The notes below the pieces were generated by a model. That model ran no database searches. It was not told where the DNA came from and worked only from the letters and a program-made list of their open reading frames with translations. Shown here in pieces: positions 35,614 through 44,493 of a stretch of DNA of 64,000 bases. The stretch covers positions 1,612,001-1,676,000 of the forward strand of contig JAXGYO010000002.1 of assembly GCA_040772225.1 (NCBI GenBank), given 5' to 3'. This DNA is from JAAYED01 sp040772225. GTDB lineage: Bacteria; Chloroflexota; Anaerolineae; UBA1429. The stretch's first letter is position 1; each line of letters opens with the position of its first letter. The translations under genes were made by a program, and so were the position numbers.

Positions 35614-36975
35614 CTAGTAGGCGCCGGGGGGGTCCGAAGGATACGGCGGCTGGCCCTGCAGCATTGCCCAGGCCGACATGACCTCGGCCACCAGAAAGAG
35701 CGAACCGGTAGCCAGGATGAGGTCTCCCGGGCGCGCAGCGGCGACAGCCTCTCGCAGCGCCTCCATGGCGCTGGAGGCTGTTTTCACCTCACGCTCCATC
35801 TCCAGTGCCATATCGCGCAATAGCTCGACGCTGGCCGCCTTGGGATGGTTCGCCTCTGTCACAAAAGCCTCTGAGACCGATGGCAGGAGCACTTCAAGCA
35901 GTTCTCCAGGACGATGTGTCCGTCCCGCACCAAATATGAGCACAATCCGTTCATAGTCGAGATGGGCCGGCAACGACTTGATCAGCTGGTTGATCGAATA
36001 GGGGTTATGTGCCCCATCGACTACGACAAGGGGCTCACGTGACAGCACCTGCATGCGGCCAGGCCAGTGCACCTGAGCCAGTCCCTGCTGAACCGCCTCC
36101 ACAGGGATCTCTATGCCCTGCTCGCGCAGCACCTCGACCCCGGCGATCGCGGTACAGGCGTTCTCCAGCTGGAAGTCGCCCAGCAGCGGCAGAAAGAGGT
36201 CAGGATAGTCGGGTTTGCGCCCGTTGCCGCGACGGTAGACAGCCAAATGCTGTCCCTCCGGGCCCCTGTCAAGCGCGCGCCAGCGCCAATCCGATTGCAC
36301 CAGTGTGAGGGGCGCCTCGAGCCGGGCGGCAGTGTCGCGGACAACTCTGAGGGCTGGAGCCCTCTGCGGCGCACTGATCACGGGGACCCCTGGCTTGATG
36401 ATGCCTGCTTTTTCGCCGGCAATCTCGGCCAGGGTGGAGCCCAGAATCCCCACGTGATCAATGCTGATCGATGTGATTATAGAGACCAGCGGGTGGATAA
36501 CATTGGTCGCGTCGAGCCGGCCTCCCATGCCCACCTCAAACACGCCCAAATCGACCGCTGACCGTGAAAAGTGCCACATGGCTAGCGCTGTGATCGTCTC
36601 AAACACCGAAATCAGCGGCCGGCTCGCCAGCAAGGGGAGGATTCCCTCGACCAGCTCAACCAGTTGCGTTTCGCTGATAGACTCACCCTGCAGGCGGATA
36701 CGCTCGCGAAAAGTATGCAGGTGAGGGGAGGTGTACATGCCGGTGCGGTAGCCCGCAGCCCGCAGAATCGCGTCCATCATCGCAGTGGTCGAGCCCTTGC
36801 CTTTGGTGCCCGCAATGTGGACCGTGGCATAGGACCGGTGCGGCGATCCCAGCTGTTCCAGCAGTTCCTCCACGCGTGCCAAACGCCAGTCACGCTGAGC
36901 GTAAGGTGTCCCGCGATCCCGTTCAAAATCAGCACGGTCCAGAATGGCCCGCAGTGCTTCCAGGTAGCTGAGCAT
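35614..36975 (-). CDS. folC: folylpolyglutamate synthase/dihydrofolate synthase
   Basis: Mur-ligase-family enzyme of 453 residues that adds glutamate to folates. It has the ATP loop HIAGTKGKGSTTAMMDAIL (Lys60), YTSPHLHTFRERI, FEVGMGGRLDATNVIHP with the metal and substrate residues, SIDHVGILGSTLAEIAGEKAGII (part), VVDGAHNPYSINQLI with the C-domain Asp-His, and GSLFLVAEV near the end. These motifs in this order are diagnostic. It is read from a TTGTCG/TAGAAT promoter and converges on trpB2. Confidence 0.95.
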   Translation of the reverse strand: MLSYLEALRAILDRADFERDRGTPYAQRDWRLARVEELLEQLGSPHRSYATVHIAGTKGKGSTTAMMDAILRAAGYRTGMYTSPHLHTFRERIRLQGESISETQLVELVEGILPLLASRPLISVFETITALAMWHFSRSAVDLGVFEVGMGGRLDATNVIHPLVSIITSISIDHVGILGSTLAEIAGEKAGIIKPGVPVISAPQRAPALRVVRDTAARLEAPLTLVQSDWRWRALDRGPEGQHLAVYRRGNGRKPDYPDLFLPLLGDFQLENACTAIAGVEVLREQGIEIPVEAVQQGLAQVHWPGRMQVLSREPLVVVDGAHNPYSINQLIKSLPAHLDYERIVLIFGAGRTHRPGELLEVLLPSVSEAFVTEANHPKAASVELLRDMALEMEREVKTASSAMEALREAVAAARPGDLILATGSLFLVAEVMSAWAMLQGQPPYPSDPPGAY

Positions 36976-37011
36976 CGTCTCTCCTTGCCAACACCGTGAC
37001 GCGCGACCGCT

Positions 37012-37040
37012 ATTCTAATGCAGCCCGACCACCGCGACAA
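37012..37040 (-). promoter_or_regulatory. promoter of folC
   Basis: Reverse strand: TTGTCG (complement of 37035-37040), 17-base spacer, TAGAAT (complement of 37012-37017), about 37 bases before the ATG. Confidence 0.6.
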
Positions 37041-37114
37041 TATGGCATCAGTGAGCCAGGTGGAGCCGGATCAGCGGCACTGACATGGTCCCAGGGATTG
37101 CGCGCATGTCTCTC

Positions 37115-37143
37115 TTGACCCCTATCGAGCGATTCACTACACT
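37115..37143 (+). promoter_or_regulatory. promoter of the lipoprotein-glycosyltransferase genes
   Basis: TTGACC at 37115-37120, 17-base spacer and TACACT at 37138-37143, upstream of ATG 37189. Confidence 0.65.
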
Positions 37144-37188
37144 GGCGTGGTGCATACAGATACCCACATCGATCCTAGGAAACATGCA

Positions 37189-38394
37189 ATGTCTCTCCGG
37201 CATCTCTTTATCGTCATGATCGCACTGCTCACAGCCACCGTTCTGGCCAGCTGTGGCTCGTCGGCGCTGCTCGGCGAGGTGGAGATACGCCCGGATACGA
37301 TCTCGCCTAACGCAGATGGGGACTCGGACGTCGCCGAGATCCAGTACTCTGTCTCCCGCACGGCCTTTGTCTCTATCTATCTTGTCGATGCCCAGGGCGG
37401 CAGGCACGATCTGCGCGTGAACGAGCGCCGCTCCAAGGGGGAACGCACCGTCTACTTTGGTGGCGTTATCGACGGAACCCTGCTTCCCGACGGCCAGTAT
37501 CAGGTCGTGTTCGAGGCTGTGGACACGCGCGGCCGCACAGAGAGCGTGGCCTCTTCCATCGTGATACAAGATGGCGATCCTGTGCCCCTCGCAATCGAGA
37601 ATCTGCGCGTCTATCCCAATAGCTTTACGCCAAACCGCGATGGCATCGGCGACCGCGTCAACATCGGGTACAGTCTGAGCAAAGAGGTCGTAAGGGTCGA
37701 AGTGTATCTTCTGGGTGCCGATGGTACCAAGTATCCCGTGCCCGAGGACGAGATACGAGAGGACGGCGCTGCGGGCACGCACGAGCATGACTATGACGGC
37801 GGCATTGACCTCGGGGCCTCCCCGCCGCCCGATGGCGACTATACCGTCGTCGTGCGCGCGGTGGATGCCGTGGGAAACGTCGCAGAGGAGCGGGCGAGCC
37901 TGACCATCGAGGAAGGCGGCGTTCCCCTCGTTCAGATTATCAACCGGGCGGCTATCTTTGAGCCCTCCGTCCTGCCGCTCCACAGCACGCTATACTTTAC
38001 CTGCACTGTAAAGAATACAGGCAGGGTGCCGGTGCGCACCAAAGGCCCGGAGCCGGGAACTGTCTACTCCACCCGCGAGAACTATAACTCCTTGGAGGAG
38101 TACGAAGAGCCGGGGCTGTTCCGAGTCGGCCTGGACTATGAAGGCAATAGCGCCGGTCGGGTATTCCCCTTCCGCTGGCAGCTGGGCATGGACGAGGAAT
38201 TGACGCTGGTGGACACCATCGCGGGACCGCAACGCTATCTCATGCCGGGGCAGACGGTTGTTGTCACCGGCGGCCTGACCATCGACGATATTCCGGTCAA
38301 GGATGCCCCCTACTACTGGCTCGGCCTGATCCACGAACAGGTGTGGATCGTCCAGGACAGGATCTCCCCCACGCAGATCGCCATTGGCTATTAG
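37189..38394 (+). CDS. lipoprotein with two FlgD-Ig-like domains
   Basis: The product has 401 residues. The N-terminus MSLRHLFIVMIALLTATVLASC is a lipoprotein signal with lipobox LASC and the lipidated Cys22. Two repeats of the FlgD/CHU-type Ig-like domain follow. Each opens with a SPNADGDSDVAEIQYS or TPNRDGIGDRVNIGYSLS motif (calcium-binding-like Asp pattern) and ends with LLPDGQYQVVFEAVDTRG or PPDGDYTVVVRAVDAVGN. The C-terminal 140 residues look like a further beta-sandwich. AGGA lies upstream of ATG 37189. It is probably co-transcribed with the two glycosyltransferase genes downstream. Likely a surface lipoprotein of unknown partner. Confidence 0.8.
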   Translation: MSLRHLFIVMIALLTATVLASCGSSALLGEVEIRPDTISPNADGDSDVAEIQYSVSRTAFVSIYLVDAQGGRHDLRVNERRSKGERTVYFGGVIDGTLLPDGQYQVVFEAVDTRGRTESVASSIVIQDGDPVPLAIENLRVYPNSFTPNRDGIGDRVNIGYSLSKEVVRVEVYLLGADGTKYPVPEDEIREDGAAGTHEHDYDGGIDLGASPPPDGDYTVVVRAVDAVGNVAEERASLTIEEGGVPLVQIINRAAIFEPSVLPLHSTLYFTCTVKNTGRVPVRTKGPEPGTVYSTRENYNSLEEYEEPGLFRVGLDYEGNSAGRVFPFRWQLGMDEELTLVDTIAGPQRYLMPGQTVVVTGGLTIDDIPVKDAPYYWLGLIHEQVWIVQDRISPTQIAIGY

Positions 38395-38405
38395 CGAGGC
38401 GCACG

Positions 38406-39341
38406 GTGGACCTGGGTATCGTCGTTGTTAGCTACAACACGCGGCAACTGACCGCAGACTGTCTGCGATCTGTCTATGAGGCACTTGAGGCCGAGCGTTT
38501 AGCCGCTCAGGTATGCGTCGTCGACAACGCCTCGGGCGACGGCAGCGCGGAGATGATCGGCGAGGTCTTTCCACAAGCCCATTTGATCGCTAGCGCTGAG
38601 AATCTGGGCTTTGCGCGCGGCACGAACCTGGGCATCGATGCCATGTTGCGCTCACCTGACTCTCCACGCCACGTGCTCTTGTTGAATCCTGACACTCTGG
38701 TCAGGCCGGATGCCCTAACAGAGATGGTGTCATTCCTGGATACCCATCCCCAGGTTGGGGCCGCAGGCGCCCGGCTGAGCTACGGGGATGGCTCCTTTCA
38801 GCACAGCGCCTTTCACTTTCCCACGCTCCTGATGACCTTTTTCGACTTTTGGGCCATCAATCACCGTCTGATCAACTCGCGGCTGAACGGCCGGTACCCG
38901 CAGCACCTCTATGAGGCCGGTGAACCCTTCCCCATCGACCATCCCCTGGGGGCAGCGCTCATGATCCGGCGAGAAACCCTTGCTCAGGTCGGGCCGCTCG
39001 ATGAGGGCTTTTTCATGTATTGTGAGGAGATCGACTGGTGTATCCGCGCCAAGAGGGCGGGATGGAACGTATATTGCATCCCTCAGGCACACATCATACA
39101 TCTGGGGGGGCAGAGCACCGGGCAGTTTCGGGATCGGATGTTTGTCGCCCTCTGGCGCAGCCGGTTTCGGCTCTTTGAAAAGCACTATTCCCGTGCCTAC
39201 ACCGCAGCTGTTCGTCTGATCCTCAAGGCAGGCCTCGCGCGCCGTGCCAGACAGGTGAGACTCGCGCTGGCAGCAGGAGCCATCGACCAGGAGGCCGCCG
39301 ACAAACAACTGTATGCCTACCGAACCGTTCTGGAGCTCTAG
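38406..39341 (+). CDS. glycosyltransferase family 2 (rhamnosyltransferase-like)
   Basis: Inverting GT2 enzyme of 311 residues. The nucleotide-sugar site starts DLGIVVVSYNTRQL, followed by CVVDNASGDGSAEMI, ENLGFARGTNLGIDAML and VLLLNPDTLV with the metal-binding Asp-x-Asp equivalent (NPDT). PIDHPLGAALMIRRETLAQVGPLDEGFFMYCEEIDWC (part) is the acceptor-side signature of the WbbL/rhamnosyl group. It starts at GTG 38406 with GAGG seven bases upstream, 11 bases after the lipoprotein gene. One base separates it from the next glycosyltransferase. Donor sugar is not provable from sequence. Confidence 0.88.
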   Translation: MDLGIVVVSYNTRQLTADCLRSVYEALEAERLAAQVCVVDNASGDGSAEMIGEVFPQAHLIASAENLGFARGTNLGIDAMLRSPDSPRHVLLLNPDTLVRPDALTEMVSFLDTHPQVGAAGARLSYGDGSFQHSAFHFPTLLMTFFDFWAINHRLINSRLNGRYPQHLYEAGEPFPIDHPLGAALMIRRETLAQVGPLDEGFFMYCEEIDWCIRAKRAGWNVYCIPQAHIIHLGGQSTGQFRDRMFVALWRSRFRLFEKHYSRAYTAAVRLILKAGLARRARQVRLALAAGAIDQEAADKQLYAYRTVLEL

Positions 39342-39342
39342 C

Positions 39343-40113
39343 GTGACCGAGATCACCGCCGCTATTCTGGCCAGCAACAACGAGTCCATCATCGCGCGCT
39401 GTTTGAAGAGCGTCGCATGGGCAGACAAACTGCTCGTGATCCTGGACGACAGGAGCACCGATCGAACGGCCGAGATCAGCCGCAGCCTGGGTGCCCGGGT
39501 CGTTATGAACCGCTTTGAGAACTTTTGCCAGCAACGCAACTTTGGCTTTGAACAGGCCGAGACAGAGTGGCTTTTCTACATCGACTCCGATGAAGAGGCG
39601 ACGGAGGAACTGGCTCGCGAGATTCGCCAGGCCGTGCAGGATCCAGAGCGGGCCGGCTGGTGGGTCCCCAGACGGAACTTTATCTGGGGTCGTGAGACGC
39701 GCCATGGGGGCTGGTACCCGGACTATCAGTTGCGGCTCTATCGCGTGAGCTGTGCGCGCTATGATCCGGAACACCCGGTGCATGAGGTAGTGCTGCTGCA
39801 AGGCGAGGCAGGGTACCTGCAGGAGCCGCTCATCCATCACAACTATGCCACGATGGAGCAGTTTTCCGCCAAGCAAGAGCAGTACGTGGAACTCGAGGCC
39901 GGCAACAGGCTACGCGCGGGCATACAGCCCAAACCCTGGACGCTATACTCACAGCCTGTGCGCGAGTTCTTCCGCTACTATGTGCGGCTTGAAGGCTACC
40001 GCGATGGATGGCATGGCTTCAAGCTCTGTGCTCTGGTGGCCTATTACTATGGCTATCGCGTGACGGCGCGCCTGACCGAGATGCTCCGCGAACAAGAGGC
40101 GGCTGCCGGCTGA
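39343..40113 (+). CDS. glycosyltransferase family 2 (WaaE/KdtX-like)
   Basis: The 256-residue GT2 protein resembles the WaaE/lipopolysaccharide glucosyl-heptosyl group. TEITAAILASNNESIIARCLKSV and LLVILDDRSTDRTAEI form the donor site. FYIDSDEEATEEL carries the Asp-x-Asp metal motif. RRNFIWGRETRHGGWYPDYQLRLYR (part) and HPVHEVVLL are typical of that subgroup. It starts at GTG 39343 with GGAG upstream, one base after the previous stop; ATG 39313 inside the preceding gene is the alternative. The last segment is Tyr-rich and may be membrane-associated. Confidence 0.87.
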   Translation: MTEITAAILASNNESIIARCLKSVAWADKLLVILDDRSTDRTAEISRSLGARVVMNRFENFCQQRNFGFEQAETEWLFYIDSDEEATEELAREIRQAVQDPERAGWWVPRRNFIWGRETRHGGWYPDYQLRLYRVSCARYDPEHPVHEVVLLQGEAGYLQEPLIHHNYATMEQFSAKQEQYVELEAGNRLRAGIQPKPWTLYSQPVREFFRYYVRLEGYRDGWHGFKLCALVAYYYGYRVTARLTEMLREQEAAAG

Positions 40114-40123
40114 GTAGCAAGAA

Positions 40124-40148
40124 CGGGGTGGGGACAAACCCCACCCCG
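40124..40148. terminator. bidirectional intrinsic terminator
   Basis: A perfect 10-base stem (CGGGGTGGGG at 40124-40133 with 40139-40148, loop of 5) separates the convergent glycosyltransferase and hpf genes. Confidence 0.8.
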
Positions 40149-40167
40149 CATCGTGACCTGGTTCCTG

Positions 40168-40728
40168 CTAGATCAGCTCGGGCAGCAACAGGCCATAGCC
40201 CTCATCACGCCGTCTGTACACGACGCTATAATTGCTGGTGGCCACGTTGTAGAACACGAAAAAGTCGTGCCCGATCAATTCCATCTGCTCGATCGCCTCT
40301 TCCACATCCATGGGCCGGGTCTGGAATGTCTTGACGCGAATCAGACTGTCAAGCTCCTGCTCCTCATCGGGTTCCAGTGCCTCTACGATCTGGTCCTCAG
40401 CGCGCTCTGCCGCCCGGCGGGCACGCGACTGCCAATGCTTACCCTTATAGTTCCTGATCTGCCGTTCCATCTTGTCCATCGCTGCGTCGATCGAGGAGCG
40501 CATATCTCCAGATCGCTCCTCTGCCCGCAGCACCACGCCACGATTCGACCGCAACGTAATCTGCGCAACCTGGCTATCTTCGGCACTGCGCGTATTCTGC
40601 ACCACCAGATCGACCTCGGCCGCCGACACATCGGGAAAATAGCGGTCCAGCCTGTTCACCTTGCGCTCTACATATTCACGGAGCGAGTCTACTGATGCGA
40701 GCCCTTTGCTCTTGACAGAGACCTGCAT
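40168..40728 (-). CDS. hpf: ribosome hibernation promoting factor, long form
   Basis: HPF dimerises 70S ribosomes in stationary phase. The 186-residue product is the long form. The N-terminal YfiA-like domain contains MQVSVKSKGL, VERKVNRLDRYFPDVSAAEVDLVVQ (part) and AQITLRSNRGVVLRAEERSGDMRSSIDAAMDKMERQI (part). A linker leads to the C-terminal dimerisation domain: RVKTFQTRPMDVEEAIEQMELIGHDFFVFYNVATSNYSVVYRRRDEGYGLL (part). GGAGGCTCCAAT precedes ATG 40728. Its promoter lies about 100 bases upstream. Confidence 0.95.
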   Translation of the reverse strand: MQVSVKSKGLASVDSLREYVERKVNRLDRYFPDVSAAEVDLVVQNTRSAEDSQVAQITLRSNRGVVLRAEERSGDMRSSIDAAMDKMERQIRNYKGKHWQSRARRAAERAEDQIVEALEPDEEQELDSLIRVKTFQTRPMDVEEAIEQMELIGHDFFVFYNVATSNYSVVYRRRDEGYGLLLPELI

Positions 40729-40833
40729 ATTGGAGCCTCCTTGCGTTATCGGGCATTGAGCCGAGGACACCGTAAATGCTCTAGCCCCCTGTGTTGGTAG
40801 CCAGACCGATTCAACCGGCCTGTCTGTGAGAGG

Positions 40834-40862
40834 ATGGTATCATCTCACCCAGCCTCTGTCAA
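40834..40862 (-). promoter_or_regulatory. promoter of hpf
   Basis: Reverse strand: a perfect TTGACA (complement of 40857-40862), 17-base spacer and TACCAT (complement of 40834-40839). The resulting leader is about 100 bases. The stretch 40863-41029 shows no gene. Confidence 0.7.
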
Positions 40863-41029
40863 TGTTCAGCGCCCACCAACCACCGCTGGAGGCCAGAAAT
40901 CCGTAATCCGGCACCGGATTCAACAGACAGTACTTCTAGCCAGGGCATCAGCAGCCGATGCGCCCACTACCTGTAGTATTGCCAGGTTCAGTCCTGCGCT
41001 ATCCCGCATGCAAACATGTCTTTTGCCAC

Positions 41030-41058
41030 TTGCGTTACCGGAAAATCGGGTCTATACT
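41030..41058 (+). promoter_or_regulatory. promoter of the aminotransferase gene
   Basis: TTGCGT at 41030-41035, 17-base spacer and TATACT at 41053-41058. Transcription is expected from about 41065, only about 28 bases before a terminator stem. Confidence 0.65.
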
Positions 41059-41092
41059 GCGCGTATCGTCAGAATTCGAGTTTGCAGTCAAC

Positions 41093-41142
41093 AGTGCCGT
41101 GCAGCGAGGCCGGGGCCTCGTCTTGCTGCGGCACTCTTTTTT
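41093..41142 (+). terminator. intrinsic terminator inside the aminotransferase 5' leader
   Basis: AGTGCCG (41093-41099) pairs with CGGCACT (41129-41135). CAGC and GAGGC arms continue the stem across small bulges, and six T follow at 41137-41142. It stands between the promoter and the ATG at 41176. It could attenuate the gene or end a short RNA of about 75 bases. No T-box, leader peptide or known aptamer is visible in the 28 bases before it. Confidence 0.75.
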
Positions 41143-41175
41143 GTCCGTATTCGCGCTGAAGGGAAAAAGCTCAAC

Positions 41176-42372
41176 ATGAAAGCACTGGCCAATAGTGTCA
41201 TAGGTATAGACAGGTCGCCCATCCGGTTCATTCTGGATCGCGCTGCTGCCTATCCCGACGCTGTCCACCTGGAGATTGGCCAGCCAGACTTTGAGCCGCC
41301 GGCCCACGTCATAGAGGCCGCAGTCAATGCTGTGAGACATGACTATACAGGGTATACCGCCAATGCGGGCATGCCGGCCCTGCGCGAAGCGATCGTCGTC
41401 AAGCTCGCCCGCGAGAACAACATCCACGTCACGCCTGAACATGTGATGGTTACCGCAGGTGCGATGCAGGCAGTCCACTCAACGATGACCGTGCTGCTGA
41501 ATCCTGGAGACGAGATTCTGTTGCCCGATCCAGGTTATGGCAATTTCGCCATGGCTGCCCGCCTGAACCACGCGATCCCGCGCTTTTACCCGACGGTTGC
41601 CTCGCGCGACTTTGAACCTGATCTGAGCGCGCTTGAGGACCTGGTGAATGAGCGCACGCGTGTCCTGTTCATCAATAGCCCCTCCAACCCAACCGGAGCC
41701 GTGTATTCTGAGGCAACGATGCGCGCCTGTCTCGATTTCTGCCGGCGCCACGACCTCTATCTGGTGTCCGATGAGACTTATGACCGGCTGGTATTCGAAG
41801 GGGAACACATCTCCCCTGCACAGTGGGACAGCGAAGGCCGTGTGGTGAGCATCTACACCACCAGCAAGTCCTATGCCATGACCGGCTGGCGCGTGGGCTA
41901 TGCCGTCGCGAACAAAGAGATCATCGCGGCCCTCAGCAAGATTCAGGAGCCGACTACATCGTGCGTGAATACAGTCGCGCAGCATGGCGCAATCGCGGCG
42001 CTGCTTGGTCCGCAAGACTGTGTAGACGCCATGCGCGCCGAGTACCGGCGGAGGCGAGACCTCGCCGTTGAGTTGGCCCTGGACAATGAACTCTCCGTTT
42101 CCTACCCTCGCGGTGCTTTTTACATGCTCGCCGACATCTCCGCGCAGCCGAAAGACTCGATCAGCTTCTGTTGCGATCTCCTGGAAGCCGAGCACGTCGC
42201 GGTCGCGCCAGGGCGCAGCTTTGGCGAGCGATGTGATGGATATGTACGCATCTCACTCTGCGCGGACGAGGCTTCGCTGCAGGCTGGCATTCCGCGTCTG
42301 GCCGCCTACCTCCACCGGGTTTCAGATGCGGCCCGAGAGGGCTCTTTGGCCTGCGCGGCAGCAGGAAGCTGA
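41176..42372 (+). CDS. class I/II PLP-dependent aminotransferase (AspC-like)
   Basis: The 398-residue protein has the fold-type I aminotransferase pattern: HLEIGQPDFEPPAHVIEAA, YTGYTANAGMPALREAIV, VMVTAGAMQAVHSTMTVLL, FINSPSNPTGAVYSE, YLVSDETYDRLVFEG, IYTTSKSYAMTGWRVGYAV with the Schiff-base Lys, and GYVRISLCADEASLQAGI with the carboxylate-binding Arg. It falls in the aspartate/alanine/aromatic aminotransferase group (subgroup I gamma-like); the amino acid is not certain. ATG 41176 follows AAGGGAAAAAGC. The long upstream reading frame lies before the promoter and terminator and is rejected. Expression may be attenuated by the leader terminator. Confidence 0.9.
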   Translation: MKALANSVIGIDRSPIRFILDRAAAYPDAVHLEIGQPDFEPPAHVIEAAVNAVRHDYTGYTANAGMPALREAIVVKLARENNIHVTPEHVMVTAGAMQAVHSTMTVLLNPGDEILLPDPGYGNFAMAARLNHAIPRFYPTVASRDFEPDLSALEDLVNERTRVLFINSPSNPTGAVYSEATMRACLDFCRRHDLYLVSDETYDRLVFEGEHISPAQWDSEGRVVSIYTTSKSYAMTGWRVGYAVANKEIIAALSKIQEPTTSCVNTVAQHGAIAALLGPQDCVDAMRAEYRRRRDLAVELALDNELSVSYPRGAFYMLADISAQPKDSISFCCDLLEAEHVAVAPGRSFGERCDGYVRISLCADEASLQAGIPRLAAYLHRVSDAAREGSLACAAAGS

Positions 42373-42613
42373 CTCCTTCTGACGCCCAGGGCATCCACAC
42401 GTTACGCCGCCCTTGTCATCAAGCCGGCGTGGCTTGCCTCAGATTGCCCTTGCCCTGCCTGATGAAGGTAGACCAACGCCGTCCCAGGCCGCCCGGCCTG
42501 CCAGCGTTTTGGGGCAGGCTGAGGCCTTTGACCGATCGCCTGTAGATTGGAGCCGAAGACTGGGCCGCCAGGCGTGCGTGCCAGGCGCTCGGCTCTGCCC
42601 CCTGGGGCGCCGA
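42373..42613. other. intergenic region without a recognised gene
   Basis: Nothing gene-like is supported. A small perfect inverted repeat (CAGGCC at 42485-42490 with GGCCTG at 42495-42500) followed by GTTTT may be the aminotransferase terminator. Confidence 0.4.
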
Positions 42614-42642
42614 TTGACAGGCGGCGTTGACGTCCATATAGT
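42614..42642 (+). promoter_or_regulatory. promoter of the ABC transporter genes
   Basis: TTGACA at 42614-42619, 17-base spacer, TATAGT at 42637-42642, 27 bases before the GTG start. Confidence 0.85.
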
Positions 42643-42669
42643 GCCTGTCGCAGAAAACGGGAGGCGATA

Positions 42670-43638
42670 GTGGACCCTGTCATTACCACAAACAGGCTTT
42701 CACGGCAGTTCGGCGAGAACTGGGCTGTGCGCGATCTCAGTCTTTCGGTAGCGCGCGGCCAGGTGTTTGGCTTCCTTGGACCGAACGGTGCGGGCAAGAC
42801 GACGACGGTCCGCCTCCTGAATGGCCTGCTTCAGCCCTCACAAGGTGCCGCCTCAGTACTCGGGATGGACCCCGCCACCGACGGGCATGCGATACGGGCC
42901 CGGAGCGGCGTGTTGACCGAGAACCCCAGTCTGTACGAAGCCCTGACCGCGCGCGAAAACCTGCGGTTCGTGGGCCGGGTCTATGGAGTGCCAGAAGAAG
43001 TGTTGCCGGGACGCATTGATACTCTGCTGGCACGTTTTGGCCTACAGGATCGCGCTGACGACAAGACAGGGGCCTACAGCCGCGGCATGAAGCAGCGTCT
43101 CGCCATCGCGAGAGCCTTGCTGCATGAGCCCGAGATCTTGTTTCTGGATGAGCCCACCTCTGGTCTGGACCCTGCGGCCTCCAGGGATGTACAGGATCTG
43201 GTGCAGGAGCTGGCGCAGCGTCATGGCCTTACGATCTTTATGTGCACCCACAACCTGGTCGAGGCAGAGAAGCTGTGCGATCTGGTAGGGGTGATCCATC
43301 GCGGCAGTTTGCGCGCCATCGGCTCGCCGGCTCAGTTGGCGCGAGAGCTCTGGCACAACACGCTCATAGAGATCGACCTGAAGGACCCCCCTGACCATTC
43401 AGTGAAACAGGCTGTGCAGAACCAGCAGGGTGTAGTGGGTCTGGAGATAGACGGCTCGCAGATGATCGTCGAGGTATCCGACCTCGACGTCACACCGTCG
43501 CTCGTCCAGGCTGTTGTGGCCGCAGGCGGCCAGATCTATGGAGTGCGCAAGCGGGACCACGGACTGGAAGACGTGTATTTCGCCCTCGATACCATCGAAA
43601 GGGCCGACGCACAACCCGGGGGTAAGGCCGATGCGTGA
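42670..43638 (+). CDS. ABC transporter ATP-binding protein
   Basis: ATPase of an ABC-2 type exporter, 322 residues. Walker A GPNGAGKTTTVRLL, Q-loop region VLTENPSLYEALTARENL, signature YSRGMKQRLAIARALLHEP (a variant of LSGGQ common in this group), Walker B ILFLDEPTSGLDP and the H-loop FMCTHNLVEAEKL are all intact. A C-terminal extension of about 90 residues is typical of exporter ATPases such as NatA/CcmA-like proteins. GTG 42670 has GGGAGGCGATA upstream. It overlaps the permease gene by eight bases. The cargo is unknown. Confidence 0.93.
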   Translation: MDPVITTNRLSRQFGENWAVRDLSLSVARGQVFGFLGPNGAGKTTTVRLLNGLLQPSQGAASVLGMDPATDGHAIRARSGVLTENPSLYEALTARENLRFVGRVYGVPEEVLPGRIDTLLARFGLQDRADDKTGAYSRGMKQRLAIARALLHEPEILFLDEPTSGLDPAASRDVQDLVQELAQRHGLTIFMCTHNLVEAEKLCDLVGVIHRGSLRAIGSPAQLARELWHNTLIEIDLKDPPDHSVKQAVQNQQGVVGLEIDGSQMIVEVSDLDVTPSLVQAVVAAGGQIYGVRKRDHGLEDVYFALDTIERADAQPGGKADA

Positions 43639-44458
43639 CTGGAACTGGCGCGGCATGTGGGCGGTGGTGGCCAAGGATCTGACACAGGTACGGCAAAACA
43701 CGATGGTATGGCTTCCGATGGTGATCTTGCCAGTCATTCTTCAGATCGTTCTGCCTCTCGTCATGATCTTGCTGCCGCAGATCGTGGGCGAAGCAGCGAT
43801 GGACATGCAGGAAATCGAGCCCCTGCTCGCCATGATTCCAGCCGGCTTGATCCCTGTAGCGGACAATACATCGCCGGAGGCGCTGTGGATCATCCTGACG
43901 TCGTGCTATATGTTTGCACCCTTCTTCCTGATCATACCCTTGATGGTATCATCGATTCTGGCCGCTGACAGTATCGTAGGGGAAAAGGAACGCAACACGC
44001 TGGAGGGGCTTTTGTACACGCCGCTCACCGATCAGGAGCTGTACATCGCCAAGACGCTGGTATCCATCCTGCCAGCCCTATCGATCACCCTGGTCTCCTT
44101 TGTGCTCTATACGATCGTTGTCAATGCAGCTGGCTACGCGGTGGTCGGCCGGATCTTTTTCCCCACACTGATCTGGTGGCCCATGGTTTTTTGGCTGGCA
44201 CCGGCTCTTTCCGTAGCCGGCCTGGGTGTGACCGTGCTCATCTCCTCCAGGGCCAAGACGTATATGCAGGCTCAGCAGGCGGGTGGCCTGCTCGTGCTGC
44301 CCATCGTCGCGTGGATGGGCGCTCAAGCTACCGGGGCCTTTTTTATGGGGCCCGGACTGCTCATGTTGGTGGGGCTCTTTGTCTGGGCCCTCGCGCTGTG
44401 GCTTATCTGGATCGGATCCAAGACCCTATCGAGAAGCAACCTGATCTCACGGGTCTAG
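43631..44458 (+). CDS. ABC-2 type transporter permease
   Basis: The 275-residue membrane protein follows its ATPase with an 8-base overlap. Hydrophobic spans include MVILPVILQIVLPLVMILL (about 24-44), the region after TSCYMFAPFFLIIPLMVSSILA, PALSITLVSFVLYTIVV, and the C-terminal LLMLVGLFVWALALWLIWIGS, giving about six segments. The cytoplasmic EKERNTLEGLLYTPLTDQELYIAKTL is the conserved coupling loop of ABC-2 permeases. It has no solute-binding partner, consistent with export. ATG 43631 is chosen over upstream frames inside the ATPase gene. Confidence 0.9.
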   Translation: MRDWNWRGMWAVVAKDLTQVRQNTMVWLPMVILPVILQIVLPLVMILLPQIVGEAAMDMQEIEPLLAMIPAGLIPVADNTSPEALWIILTSCYMFAPFFLIIPLMVSSILAADSIVGEKERNTLEGLLYTPLTDQELYIAKTLVSILPALSITLVSFVLYTIVVNAAGYAVVGRIFFPTLIWWPMVFWLAPALSVAGLGVTVLISSRAKTYMQAQQAGGLLVLPIVAWMGAQATGAFFMGPGLLMLVGLFVWALALWLIWIGSKTLSRSNLISRV

Positions 44459-44493
44459 CGACTCTGCTGATGTAAAGGATAGTAAGGGGCCCC

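Noticed and set aside
40834..41175. N-terminal extension of the aminotransferase
   Set aside because: It would cross the promoter and leader terminator; the conserved protein starts at 41176.
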